Shown here: positions 34,774 to 41,575 of the stretch, in pieces
Layout: each line of letters opens with the position of its first letter
Position numbering within the stretch: the first letter of the stretch is position 1
Source of the DNA: Sphingomonas sp. OV641
Lineage (GTDB): Bacteria; Pseudomonadota; Alphaproteobacteria; Sphingomonadales; Sphingomonadaceae
Reading direction: 5' to 3'
DNA: 64,000 nt
Assembly (NCBI RefSeq): GCF_900109205.1
Contig: NZ_FNZB01000007.1
Location: 1-64,000 of the forward strand
The notes under the pieces: model-generated
Databases searched by the model: none
What the model was told of the DNA's origin: nothing
What the model saw: only the letters and a program-made list of their open reading frames with translations
Position numbers and translations under genes: made by a program

Positions 34774-36689
34774 CAGGCTTCGACCACGAGCGGCGTGCCC
34801 GTCCCCTTCGCCTGGCACGCGAGCACATAGCCTTGCGCCTTGTCGGCGGGCGCAAGGCCGGATTCGACCTCCATCGTCACTTCGCCCTGCAGCAGCTTGA
34901 CCACGCAGGCGCCGCATGTGCCCGCACGGCATGCATAGGGGATCTCGACGCCCGCGCCCTCGGCCGCCTCCAGCACGGTCTCGTCCGCGGGCAAGGCCGC
35001 CGACACCCCCGACACGGAGAAGGTCACCGTGCTCGGCGCCACCTCGGCGCTCGGGGCCGGCTTATCCGCTGGCGGGGGCGCGGGCTTGACCTCGAGATCC
35101 TCGTGGTCGGCCGGCAGCGAGGCCGGACCGAACGCCTCGGTGTGCAGCTGCGCTTCGGGGACGCCGAGTTCGGCCAGCACGCCGCGCATCGCGCCCATCA
35201 TCGCCGGCGGGCCGCACATATGGATGCGCCGGCTCGCGATCTCCGGCACCGCGGCCAGGATCATCTCGCGCGTGATCGGCCCTTCGGGGCCCATCCAGAC
35301 GGTGCCGGGCGCGCGCTGCATCGCGGCGACGACATGGAGGTTGGGAAAACGGCGTTCGAGCCGCTCGAGCTCGTCGCGGAACACGAATTCCTCGGTCGAC
35401 CGTGCGCCGTAGAAGAAGAAGATATCACCCTTCCACGCGGTGTCGGTGAGATAGCGCAGCACCGACATCATCGGGGTGATGCCGACCCCGCCCGCGATCA
35501 GCACGATGCTCTGGGCATCCGTTCCCGTGAAGGTGAAGGCGCCGAACGGTCCGCTGACCTTCAGCAGATCGTCGGCGACGACCTTGTCGTGCAGGTATCG
35601 CGAGACCACGCCCTGCTCCTCGCGCTTGACCGTCAGTTCGACATAGGCCCGCTGGGTCGGCGAAGAGGCGATCGTGTAGGAACGGCGCGCGGTCTTGCCC
35701 GCTTCGGGCTCTACCTCGACCTGCAGGAACTGGCCCGGCAGGAAGTCGAACGGCAGCCGGTCGGCGGCCGGGTCCGCGAGCCGGAAGGTCAGCACGCTCG
35801 GCGTCTCTCGCACGATCTGGACCACGCGCAGCTGCCCCGCCCAGCTTTTGGGCTTGCGCAGCGAAGCCCCAGCGGGCGCGGCCGCATTGCTCGGCGCGAG
35901 CCCGGCGCTGTCGGCAACGGGGGCAGGCGCGGGCGCAACCCTGGTAGCGGGCTGGGCAGCCTTCGGCTCCGGCTTTGTCAATGTCTTGCCGGTGGGGACA
36001 CCACCGGCGATCGCCCCGATCCGCCGGAGGCGGAAGATCTGCAGCGCGATCAGCGTGGCGCTCACCAGCCCCAGGAAGAGCATGAGAAGCAGGTGCGAGG
36101 GCGAGATGCCGAACCAGTGATCGGCATGGCCGGGCGCGGCCTGGTCGATGTCGAGCTGATCGCGCAGCCAGGCAAGCCCGACCTCCCGGGGCGGCTGCAA
36201 GCCGCCGATCGCGCCCTGCGCGGCGGTGCCGGACCGGAACAGGTCGGTTCCCTCGCGCAGGCGGCGCGCCGCATCGAGCCGGGCCGAGACCGTGGTTGCA
36301 CGCGCGCCGTCGGCCGAGGCGGCGTTGATCATCGCTAGGCCCGTGCTTACCCGTTCGCCAGCCTGCGCAGCGACCCGCTGCCTTGCCGCTTCGTCGAGCG
36401 CGGGAAAGGCGAGCAGCTGCGAGATGAAGCCGGTCCGGCGCGATTCGTGGCCGTGCTCATTCTCCCCTTCCCCATTGATCATGCGATCCATCATGGGGTT
36501 CATCATCTTCGCCATGTCCGACGACCCCGACGATGCCGGTGCGGACATGCCCCCGCCGGCCGGCATGCCTGCGCCATGATGCGCGGCATGATCCTCGCCC
36601 TCCTGCGCGCCCGCGCCCGCGGACAGGCTGAGAGCGATTGCGCAGCCGAGGCTCAAGCGTCGAAGGCTGATCCGCCTGGACATCCTCAT
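34773..36689 (-). CDS. Membrane-anchored flavin/2Fe-2S oxidoreductase with Met/His-rich N-terminus
   Basis: A 638-residue fusion. In order: signal peptide (about 1-28), a periplasmic Met/His-rich part (HAAHHGAGMPAGGGM, then MAKMMNPMMDRMINGEG), a helical part to about 185, and one membrane segment (about 194-217, HLLLMLFLGLVSATLIALQIF). A cytoplasmic ferredoxin-NADP-reductase module follows (about 285-515: RRSYTIASSPTQ for FAD; IVLIAGGVGITPMMSVL, FFYGAR and MCGPPAMMGAM for NAD(P)H). The tail is a plant-type 2Fe-2S domain (about 555-638: CRAGTCGACVVKLL and a later VLACQ). It can take electrons from NAD(P)H and pass them to the adjacent cytochromes. The Met-rich outer part suggests a metal-sensing or metal-reducing role (inferred). 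Confidence 0.85.
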   Translation of the reverse strand: MRMSRRISLRRLSLGCAIALSLSAGAGAQEGEDHAAHHGAGMPAGGGMSAPASSGSSDMAKMMNPMMDRMINGEGENEHGHESRRTGFISQLLAFPALDEAARQRVAAQAGERVSTGLAMINAASADGARATTVSARLDAARRLREGTDLFRSGTAAQGAIGGLQPPREVGLAWLRDQLDIDQAAPGHADHWFGISPSHLLLMLFLGLVSATLIALQIFRLRRIGAIAGGVPTGKTLTKPEPKAAQPATRVAPAPAPVADSAGLAPSNAAAPAGASLRKPKSWAGQLRVVQIVRETPSVLTFRLADPAADRLPFDFLPGQFLQVEVEPEAGKTARRSYTIASSPTQRAYVELTVKREEQGVVSRYLHDKVVADDLLKVSGPFGAFTFTGTDAQSIVLIAGGVGITPMMSVLRYLTDTAWKGDIFFFYGARSTEEFVFRDELERLERRFPNLHVVAAMQRAPGTVWMGPEGPITREMILAAVPEIASRRIHMCGPPAMMGAMRGVLAELGVPEAQLHTEAFGPASLPADHEDLEVKPAPPPADKPAPSAEVAPSTVTFSVSGVSAALPADETVLEAAEGAGVEIPYACRAGTCGACVVKLLQGEVTMEVESGLAPADKAQGYVLACQAKGTGTPLVVEA

Positions 36690-36706
36690 CCCCTTTTTCA
36701 GCGCGC

Positions 36707-37027
36707 TTACATATCCTTCATCGGCATCGCCGAATTGCCCGGCGCGGGATCGGGTGCCGGCGCGGTCTGGTTGCCGGCCCCGGCGCGCATCGCGTCATGG
36801 TCCATCGCCTGACGGTGATGCCGCTCCATCTCGGCCTGGTTGCTCATCGCGTCCATCGGCGCCGCGTCTGCAGCGTTGCCGCTGTCGGTCAGGACCGGGG
36901 TGGCGGCGACGCTGTTCGCCGCGGGCGGCACCGTCTGGTCGGCCTGGCGGTCGCAGCCCGAAAGCGCGAGCGCCAGCAACAGGCTTCCGCCGACAAGCGG
37001 AAGGGCTTTTTTCGCATGGTCGATCAT
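36707..37027 (-). CDS. Small lipoprotein with Met/His-rich tail
   Basis: A 106-residue lipoprotein: the signal ends LLLALALSGC (lipobox LSGC, Cys near residue 25). The mature part is Ala/Pro-rich with MDAMSNQAEMERHHRQAMDH, then DAMRAGAG and a terminal MPMKDM. Met and His fit copper binding in the periplasm. It lies 17 bases upstream of the reductase gene and is separated from the preceding lipoprotein gene by a strong hairpin (37055-37080). No family is known. Confidence 0.7.
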   Translation of the reverse strand: MIDHAKKALPLVGGSLLLALALSGCDRQADQTVPPAANSVAATPVLTDSGNAADAAPMDAMSNQAEMERHHRQAMDHDAMRAGAGNQTAPAPDPAPGNSAMPMKDM

Positions 37028-37054
37028 AGCTTGCTCCTTGGCTTGAAAACTGTG

Positions 37055-37080
37055 TCCGGGCGCCAGGGCTGGCGCCCGGA
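37055..37080 (-). terminator. Hairpin inside the merR-led operon (terminator or attenuator)
   Basis: A perfect 10-bp stem TCCGGGCGCC/GGCGCCCGGA with a 6-base loop. On the minus strand it is followed by CACAGTTTTC. It lies between the first lipoprotein gene (ends 37086) and the second (starts 37027), so downstream expression may depend on readthrough or on a separate promoter. Confidence 0.55.
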
Positions 37081-37085
37081 CCGGA

Positions 37086-37307
37086 TCATTGCGCGTTGCG
37101 CAGGATCTGAAGGCACCGGTCGTGCGAGAGGTTCATCGGGTTGCGCCCCTGCCCCTTCATCTCGCCATGATCATGCGGCGTCTGGAGACCCATATTGCCC
37201 TCCATCGCCCGGCAACTCTCGACCTGCGCCGAGGTCGGCCGCGTGGTTACACAGGCGCCCAGAAGCAGCGCCGGCGTGAGGACGCCGATCAAACGCATTT
37301 TCTTCAT
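37086..37307 (-). CDS. Small lipoprotein
   Basis: A 73-residue lipoprotein with lipobox LLGAC (Cys near residue 19). The mature part reads VTTRPTSAQVESCRAMEGNMG, then HDHGEMKGQGRNPMNLSHDRC, then LQILRNAQ, with two Cys and several His and Met. Its ATG overlaps the merR stop (ATGA), so it is made together with the regulator. Possibly a metal-binding periplasmic peptide; no family is recognised. Confidence 0.65.
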   Translation of the reverse strand: MKKMRLIGVLTPALLLGACVTTRPTSAQVESCRAMEGNMGLQTPHDHGEMKGQGRNPMNLSHDRCLQILRNAQ

Positions 37308-37783
37308 GACAAAACCCCTTTCGCTCGTGGTGATCGTTCGTCCTGCGCTGCCTGATGTTTCTTGTTATGCTGCTGGTCTTTCCGCCGCGCCGTCAGGAAG
37401 GCGAGGATCGGGCAATCGGAGACGGGCACTTCGCCCGGGCATTCGTCGGCGAGCATCCGCAGCATGTCGCGGATATCGGACAGGCGCTCGAGCCGGGCTT
37501 CGGCGTCAGCGATCTTGGCGAGCGTGATATCGAGCACGGCCTGGGCATGCGCGGTGTCCGACGCCCTGAGCGCCAGCAACTGCCGGGCCTGTTCGAGTGT
37601 GAAGCCAAGCTCCTGCGCCGAGCGGATGAAATTGACGCGCTCGAGGTCGGTCGCGTCGTAGAGCCTGTAGCCCGCCGCCGTGCGCGCGGGTTCGCGCAGC
37701 AAACCCATCCGCTCATAATAGCGGATCGTGTCGCGGCCCACGCCCGCAGCGGCGGCCAGTTCGCCGATCTTGAAATTGCCCAT
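37304..37783 (-). CDS. MerR family metal-responsive regulator (CueR/HmrR-like)
   Basis: A 159-residue regulator. The winged-helix N-terminus reads FKIGELAAAAGVGRDTIRYYE, then RMGLLREPARTAAGYRLYDA (residues 4-44). A dimer helix follows (about 78-115). The metal loop near the C-terminus is DECPGEVPVSDCPILAFL, with two Cys 9 residues apart; CueR has 8, so the loop is one residue longer. A Lys/Gln/Arg-rich tail follows. It leads the electron-transfer operon. A TTGACC and GGACCATGGTCC operator stands directly upstream, so it probably controls itself. Copper(I) is the likely signal from context. Confidence 0.85.
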   Translation of the reverse strand: MGNFKIGELAAAAGVGRDTIRYYERMGLLREPARTAAGYRLYDATDLERVNFIRSAQELGFTLEQARQLLALRASDTAHAQAVLDITLAKIADAEARLERLSDIRDMLRMLADECPGEVPVSDCPILAFLTARRKDQQHNKKHQAAQDERSPRAKGVLS

Positions 37784-37799
37784 GTCATCCGCTCGATCA

Positions 37800-37830
37800 T
37801 CATGCCGGTTGGACCATGGTCCAGGGTCAA
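37800..37830 (-). promoter_or_regulatory. MerR-type operator/promoter of the merR operon
   Basis: On the minus strand TTGACC (37825-37830) precedes the perfect dyad GGACCATGGTCC (37811-37822), then a poor -10 (CATGAT/GCATGA) after a long 19-20-base spacer. The ATG is at 37783. The dyad and flanks are nearly the same as at 26158-26177. Confidence 0.75.
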
Positions 37831-37927
37831 GCGGTTCGCTTTGACCCCGAACGGTCCGTTGCCGCCGCCAGCCCGCTGCCCCGACGTCTCGCGTCAGGGC
37901 AGCTTGTGCCGCCGGGCCACCGGCTCG

Positions 37928-38284
37928 TCAGTTCTTGCGAAGCTCGACGATGTCGTGCTTGGCAGGCGTGCCGTCGGCGACGGACACGTGCGCGAAGTGA
38001 TCATCGAAGATATGATCGATCGTCACATGGCCGATGAGCTGGCGGTGATAAGTCGGCGCCACGCCTTTGGACGGACCCGGATGGGTCACAACGCGATAGA
38101 CCTCGAGCTTCTGGCCGACCTCGGCGCCATCGGCCTTGCCGATGCAGACGACCGTGCCGTTGCTGCCCGTGTCAACGATCGAGCCGCGCATGAAGAAGGT
38201 ATGTCCGATACCCTGAGCGAATGAAGGGACCGCTGCGAGCATCGAGATGCCGGCGAGCGCAACCATGATGGAGTTCTTGATCAT
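37928..38284 (-). CDS. Small secreted protein, paralog of 25128-25457
   Basis: A 118-residue protein with a signal peptide (ending SFAQG, about residue 24). The mature part shares blocks with the protein at 25128: GIGHTFFMRGSIVDTGSNG, CIGKADGAEVGQKLEVYRVV and TIDHIFDDHFAHVSVADG. A 9-residue loop (HPGPSKGVAPTYH) is extra. Function is unknown. A degenerate MerR-like block and the TTACGTATAC-type motif lie upstream. Confidence 0.75.
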   Translation of the reverse strand: MIKNSIMVALAGISMLAAVPSFAQGIGHTFFMRGSIVDTGSNGTVVCIGKADGAEVGQKLEVYRVVTHPGPSKGVAPTYHRQLIGHVTIDHIFDDHFAHVSVADGTPAKHDIVELRKN

Positions 38285-38360
38285 CTTGGACTCCTCTGAG
38301 AAGTGTTGAACACTGCCGCTCGATCTCTCGAGGGGAAGACTTTGTTTCTTCGCCTTCAGG

Positions 38361-38394
38361 AGTATGGTCCCTGGTCCAAGCTCGGTATACGTAT
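38361..38394 (-). promoter_or_regulatory. Possible MerR-like site plus shared ACGTATAC motif
   Basis: On the minus strand the TGCGAACAATACGTATAC block (38385-38394 core) lies 101 bases before the start at 38284. It is followed at once by CTTGGACCAGGGACCATACT, which resembles the merR operator but with one base more between half sites. The first part matches the two other motif copies. The second is a weak operator candidate. Confidence 0.4.
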
Positions 38395-38596
38395 TGTTCG
38401 CAGCGACTGTCGGTTTGAGTAGATCCCCCGGGACCGTCGTTGATTTGTCCGTACCTCGCCAAACGGATGGCACCTGCCGCCTCCTCGGTGGGCGTCGTCC
38501 AGCATTGGTTGCAACTGATCTGTCCGGGTGCGCCCACTTGGTTCCGGGCACCTTTTGCAGATGTGGTGGATTACGCCGTTTCCCCCCAACCGTGAG

Positions 38597-38622
38597 GGCT
38601 CCGCCTTCACGGTGCGTATTAC
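38597..38622 (+). promoter_or_regulatory. ECF-type promoter of the DUF305/DUF411 genes
   Basis: AGGGCT (38597-38602), 12 bases, TGCGTATT (38615-38622), then 21 bases to the ATG at 38644. The -10 block is identical to those before copCD, the sigma operon and copAB and the spacing is the same; the -35 block differs in its last bases. Confidence 0.6.
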
Positions 38623-38643
38623 CTAGGGGCAACAAAGGAGACG

Positions 38644-39036
38644 ATGTTGAAAAGATCAGGAATGGCGTTCGCTCCCCTCTTACTGCTGGCCGCCGGCCCG
38701 GTCCTCGCCCAGGAGGCCATGCACGGCATGGATCATGGCAAGATGGGCCACTCCGACACGGGCATGATGAAACCGACACCCGCCAATCCATACCCGCGTG
38801 CCGAAATGGAGATGCATCGTAAGATGATGTCGGCCGTTGGCACCGATGCGACCGAGACCTGGGCCCGCAAGATGATCGAGCATCACCGCGGCGCGATCGC
38901 CATGTCACAGATCGTGCTCCGCGAAACGCGCGACGCCAAGGTTCGCGACATGGCCACCAAGAGCTCTGCCGAACAGCGACGCGAAATCGACGAACTGCAA
39001 GCCTGGCTGCGTGAGCATGGCAAGCGGACACAGTGA
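38644..39036 (+). CDS. DUF305 secreted protein
   Basis: A 130-residue periplasmic protein with a signal peptide (ending VLAQE, about residue 23). A Met/His segment follows (MHGMDHGKMGHSDTGMM), then the DUF305 helical domain: NPYPRAEMEMHRKMMSAVG, then WARKMIEHHRGAIAMSQIVLRE and KSSAEQRREIDELQAWL. DUF305 proteins bind metal through the EHHRGA-type His pair. An ECF-type promoter lies upstream, so it probably belongs to the copper sigma regulon. Confidence 0.85.
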   Translation: MLKRSGMAFAPLLLLAAGPVLAQEAMHGMDHGKMGHSDTGMMKPTPANPYPRAEMEMHRKMMSAVGTDATETWARKMIEHHRGAIAMSQIVLRETRDAKVRDMATKSSAEQRREIDELQAWLREHGKRTQ

Positions 39037-39063
39037 CCGAAGCAGGAACTTGAGATTCGAAAG

Positions 39064-39501
39064 ATGAAGAAGCAGGCGATCGCGGCGCTGGCCGCCATCT
39101 TCATGGCGACAGCGGCCAGCTCTGCGACGCCGATCCTCGTGCATCGCGATCCCGGCTGTGGCTGCTGCGAAAAGTGGGCCGCGCAGATCCGCGCACAGTT
39201 CAAGCGTTCCGTCACGATCGTCGACGACCGCTCGCGATCTTCCTTCCAGCGCTCGCATGGTGTGCCGCTGCGTCTCGCCTCCTGCCACACCGCCGTGATC
39301 GACGGCATGGTGTTCGAGGGGCATGTGCCCATCAATGACATCAAGCGGGTTCTGGCAGTGCGCCCGCGCGGGGTGGCTGGCCTTGCCGTTGCGGGAATGC
39401 CTTTGGGATCACCGGGCATGGAGATCCCCAGTCAGCCGGCACAGTCCTATCAGGTGGTAGCATTCGGCCCGTCTGGCCAGCGCGTGTTCGCAAGGCACTG
39501 A
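39064..39501 (+). CDS. DUF411 metal-binding protein
   Basis: A 145-residue periplasmic protein with a signal peptide (residues 1-21). The DUF411 pattern is plain: ILVHRDPGCGCCEKWAAQI (a CxCC thiol site, about residues 34-37), HGVPLRLASCHTAVIDGMVF (third Cys), then EGHVPINDIKRVL and GVAGLAVAGMPLGSPGME. Such proteins occur in metal-resistance clusters and are thought to bind copper or silver. It follows the DUF305 gene by 27 bases on the same strand, so they are probably co-transcribed. Confidence 0.88.
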   Translation: MKKQAIAALAAIFMATAASSATPILVHRDPGCGCCEKWAAQIRAQFKRSVTIVDDRSRSSFQRSHGVPLRLASCHTAVIDGMVFEGHVPINDIKRVLAVRPRGVAGLAVAGMPLGSPGMEIPSQPAQSYQVVAFGPSGQRVFARH

Positions 39502-39552
39502 GGGGAAAGCTCCATTTGTAACTTCGGTTCCAGCGCGCTAGAATAGTCGTTC

Positions 39553-39915
39553 GTGAAACGCCTGCTCGCGCTTCTGCTCGTCATCGGAGCGCTGTCCGGT
39601 CTCTTCGGAGCCCAGATGGCGGCCGCGCACAGCGTGCCTGAGGCGGCAGGCGCGCCGCTGGCCAAGGGCATGGATGCGGACTGCATGGCGATGATGGCCA
39701 AGCAGCATCCTGCGCCCAGCGAAAAGCCTTGCAAGGGCCTGACGCTCGATTGCATCGCCGCGATGGGGTGCGTGATCCCGCTGGTCGCAGCTGACCTGAC
39801 AGGCGGCATTGCGCCTGCGCGTCTCTACGACGCGCCCAGCTTCTGGACGACCGATACGATATTGACCGGCAAGGCGGTTGTGCCCGAGCCGGATCCTCCC
39901 ACCAGCCTTGCCTGA
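39553..39915 (+). CDS. Cys/Met-containing secreted protein of unknown family
   Basis: A 120-residue protein with a signal peptide (ending QMAAAH, about residue 25). The mature part has three Cys-bearing stretches (GMDADCMAMMAKQHP, KPCKGLTLDC and AAMGCVIPLVAADL). The AMGC-type segment recalls small proteins found before cusCBA in other Gram-negative copper clusters, but I cannot name the family. A strong terminator follows at 39928-39959, so it is the end of its transcript. Confidence 0.6.
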   Translation: MKRLLALLLVIGALSGLFGAQMAAAHSVPEAAGAPLAKGMDADCMAMMAKQHPAPSEKPCKGLTLDCIAAMGCVIPLVAADLTGGIAPARLYDAPSFWTTDTILTGKAVVPEPDPPTSLA

Positions 39916-39927
39916 TTGAACGAGCAC

Positions 39928-39959
39928 GGGCTGCGCGCATCGATCGATGCGCGCAGCCC
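39928..39959 (+). terminator. Strong rho-independent terminator
   Basis: A fully symmetric 32-base stem-loop, GGGCTGCGCGCATCGA paired with its complement, followed by GGTTTCCTTCTTTT. It lies 12 bases after the stop at 39915 and separates the small copper genes from the cus operon. Confidence 0.85.
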
Positions 39960-39991
39960 GGTTTCCTTCTTTTCAGTCAAAGGTTTTCGTG

Positions 39992-40249
39992 ATGACCAAA
40001 ATACTTCCGGCCGCCCTTGTGGCGGCCCTCGGTCTCGCCGCGCCTGCGCTTGCAGCCGACGCGAGCCGCACGCCGCAGGGCCATTGGGAATGGCGGGCGG
40101 CGCCGCAATATGGTCCGCGGGCGACCGGCCCTGCGCGTGTCCGCATATGGGTGCCCGAGAGCCGGGACATCGCCAGCTGCGATTGCGCGATGATGCAGGC
40201 AAGCGCCGCCGACTGCATGCGCGGCGCAGTCAGGTCGGACAAGGGCTAA
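39992..40249 (+). CDS. Small secreted protein
   Basis: An 85-residue protein with a signal peptide (ending PALAADA, about residue 22). The mature part reads GHWEWRAAPQYGPRATGPARV, then RIWVPESRDIASCDCAMMQASAADCMRG, here in overlapping pieces. It has three Cys (CDC and C) and two Met that could bind copper. It is the first gene after the terminator and about 60 bases before cusC, so it may be the lead gene of the cus operon. No family is recognised. Confidence 0.6.
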   Translation: MTKILPAALVAALGLAAPALAADASRTPQGHWEWRAAPQYGPRATGPARVRIWVPESRDIASCDCAMMQASAADCMRGAVRSDKG

Positions 40250-40312
40250 ACCCACTCCGGAGCGGCGCGTCACATGTTGGCGCGCCGCCTCTGTCATGAG
40301 GGGATGATATCC

Positions 40313-41575
40313 ATGATCATGATGCCGAGGCGCGCTATGCGACGCCTGTTGCTCTCTCTCGGTGCGACGCTTGCGAGCGCCTGGGCCGTGCCGGTGTCGG
40401 CCGGCCCGCTCACCTACGAGCAGGCACTGAGGCTCGCTGCCGCCAATGCGCCAAGCCTCAAGGCGCGCGCGGCGGCGACAGCTGGCGCCCGCTCCTCGGC
40501 GGTCGCGGCCGATCGCCTGCCCGATCCGACGCTCGACCTGGGCCTGCAGAACTTCCCGGTGAGCGGCCCCAATGCCGGCAGCTTCACGCGCGACGATTTC
40601 ACCATGGCGACGATCGGGTTCAGCCAGGCCTTCCCCAATCTCGCCAAGCGCCATGCACGCGCCGCGCGCGCCGCGGCCGATATCGGTGTCGCCGAGGCGG
40701 GCGAGCTGGTCGAAGGCCGCAACGTGCGGCTCGAGACCGCGCTCGCATGGATCGATCTCTATTATGGCGAACGCCGGCTCCGGCAGCTCGACCTGCTCGA
40801 TGCCAGTCTCGACGACCTGCAGAAGACCGTGACCGCACGCCTGGCGTCGGGCAGCGCGCGCCCGAGCCAGGCGCTCGAGCCCGACCAGCTCCGCGCCGCC
40901 ATCGCCGATCGCCGCGCCGAGATGGCTGCGGTGGTGGCGCAGGCGCGGGCCCGGCTCGCGCGCTATACCGGCGACCCCGACCCGCAGGCGACGGGCGACC
41001 CGCCGATACTCGATGTCGATCCGATCCGGCTGCGGGCCGGGATCGATGCGCTTCCCGCCGTGCGCGCGCAGGACGCGCGGATCGCAGTCGCCGAAGCGGA
41101 CGTGCGCCTCGCGCGCGCCGACAAGCGCTCCGACTGGAAGGTCGGCGTCACCTATGGCCGGCGCGATCCCATGTACGGCGACATGGCCTCGGTCGGCGTG
41201 TCGATCGACCTGCCAATGTTCGCCGGCAAGCGCCAGAATCCCAGGATCGCTGCCAGCGAGAGCCTTGTGCAAGGGGGTCGGTTCGACCGCGAGGCGATCC
41301 GCCGCGAGCTGGTGGCGCAACTCGACGCCGATCTCGCAGACCATGCCATGCATCTCTCCCGGTTGCGCAATGCCCGCGAGACGCTGGTGCCCCTCGCCAG
41401 GCGCCGCGCCGAACTCGACCGCGACAGCTATGCCGCGGGCAAGCTCGACCTGGGAACCGCGCTGCTCTCGACCCTGGCGCTCGCCGAGGCCGAGGTCGAA
41501 ACGCTCAACCGCGAGGCCGATGTCGCGCGCGACGCGGTCCGTATCAACATCACTTATGGGGAGGAGCGGCCATGA
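40313..41575 (+). CDS. cusC: Outer-membrane efflux protein CusC/CzcC type
   Basis: About 420 residues of the TolC family, the outer-membrane channel of a tripartite heavy-metal pump. A signal peptide ends near VSAGP. Two repeats of the outer-membrane efflux domain are seen: LTYEQALRLAAANAPSLKA, then FSQAFPNLAKRHARAARAAADIG in the first half and VAEADVRLARADKRSDWKV, then VSIDLPMFAGKRQNPRIAASE in the second. The start is uncertain; ATG 40313 has GAGGGG about 10 bases upstream and gives a proper signal. It overlaps cusB by 4 bases. Confidence 0.88.
   Translation: MIMMPRRAMRRLLLSLGATLASAWAVPVSAGPLTYEQALRLAAANAPSLKARAAATAGARSSAVAADRLPDPTLDLGLQNFPVSGPNAGSFTRDDFTMATIGFSQAFPNLAKRHARAARAAADIGVAEAGELVEGRNVRLETALAWIDLYYGERRLRQLDLLDASLDDLQKTVTARLASGSARPSQALEPDQLRAAIADRRAEMAAVVAQARARLARYTGDPDPQATGDPPILDVDPIRLRAGIDALPAVRAQDARIAVAEADVRLARADKRSDWKVGVTYGRRDPMYGDMASVGVSIDLPMFAGKRQNPRIAASESLVQGGRFDREAIRRELVAQLDADLADHAMHLSRLRNARETLVPLARRRAELDRDSYAAGKLDLGTALLSTLALAEAEVETLNREADVARDAVRINITYGEERP

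Noticed and set aside
38361..38380. Third full MerR operator
   Set aside because: The half sites are imperfect and one base further apart than at 26158 and 37811, so it is listed only as a weak candidate with the adjacent motif.
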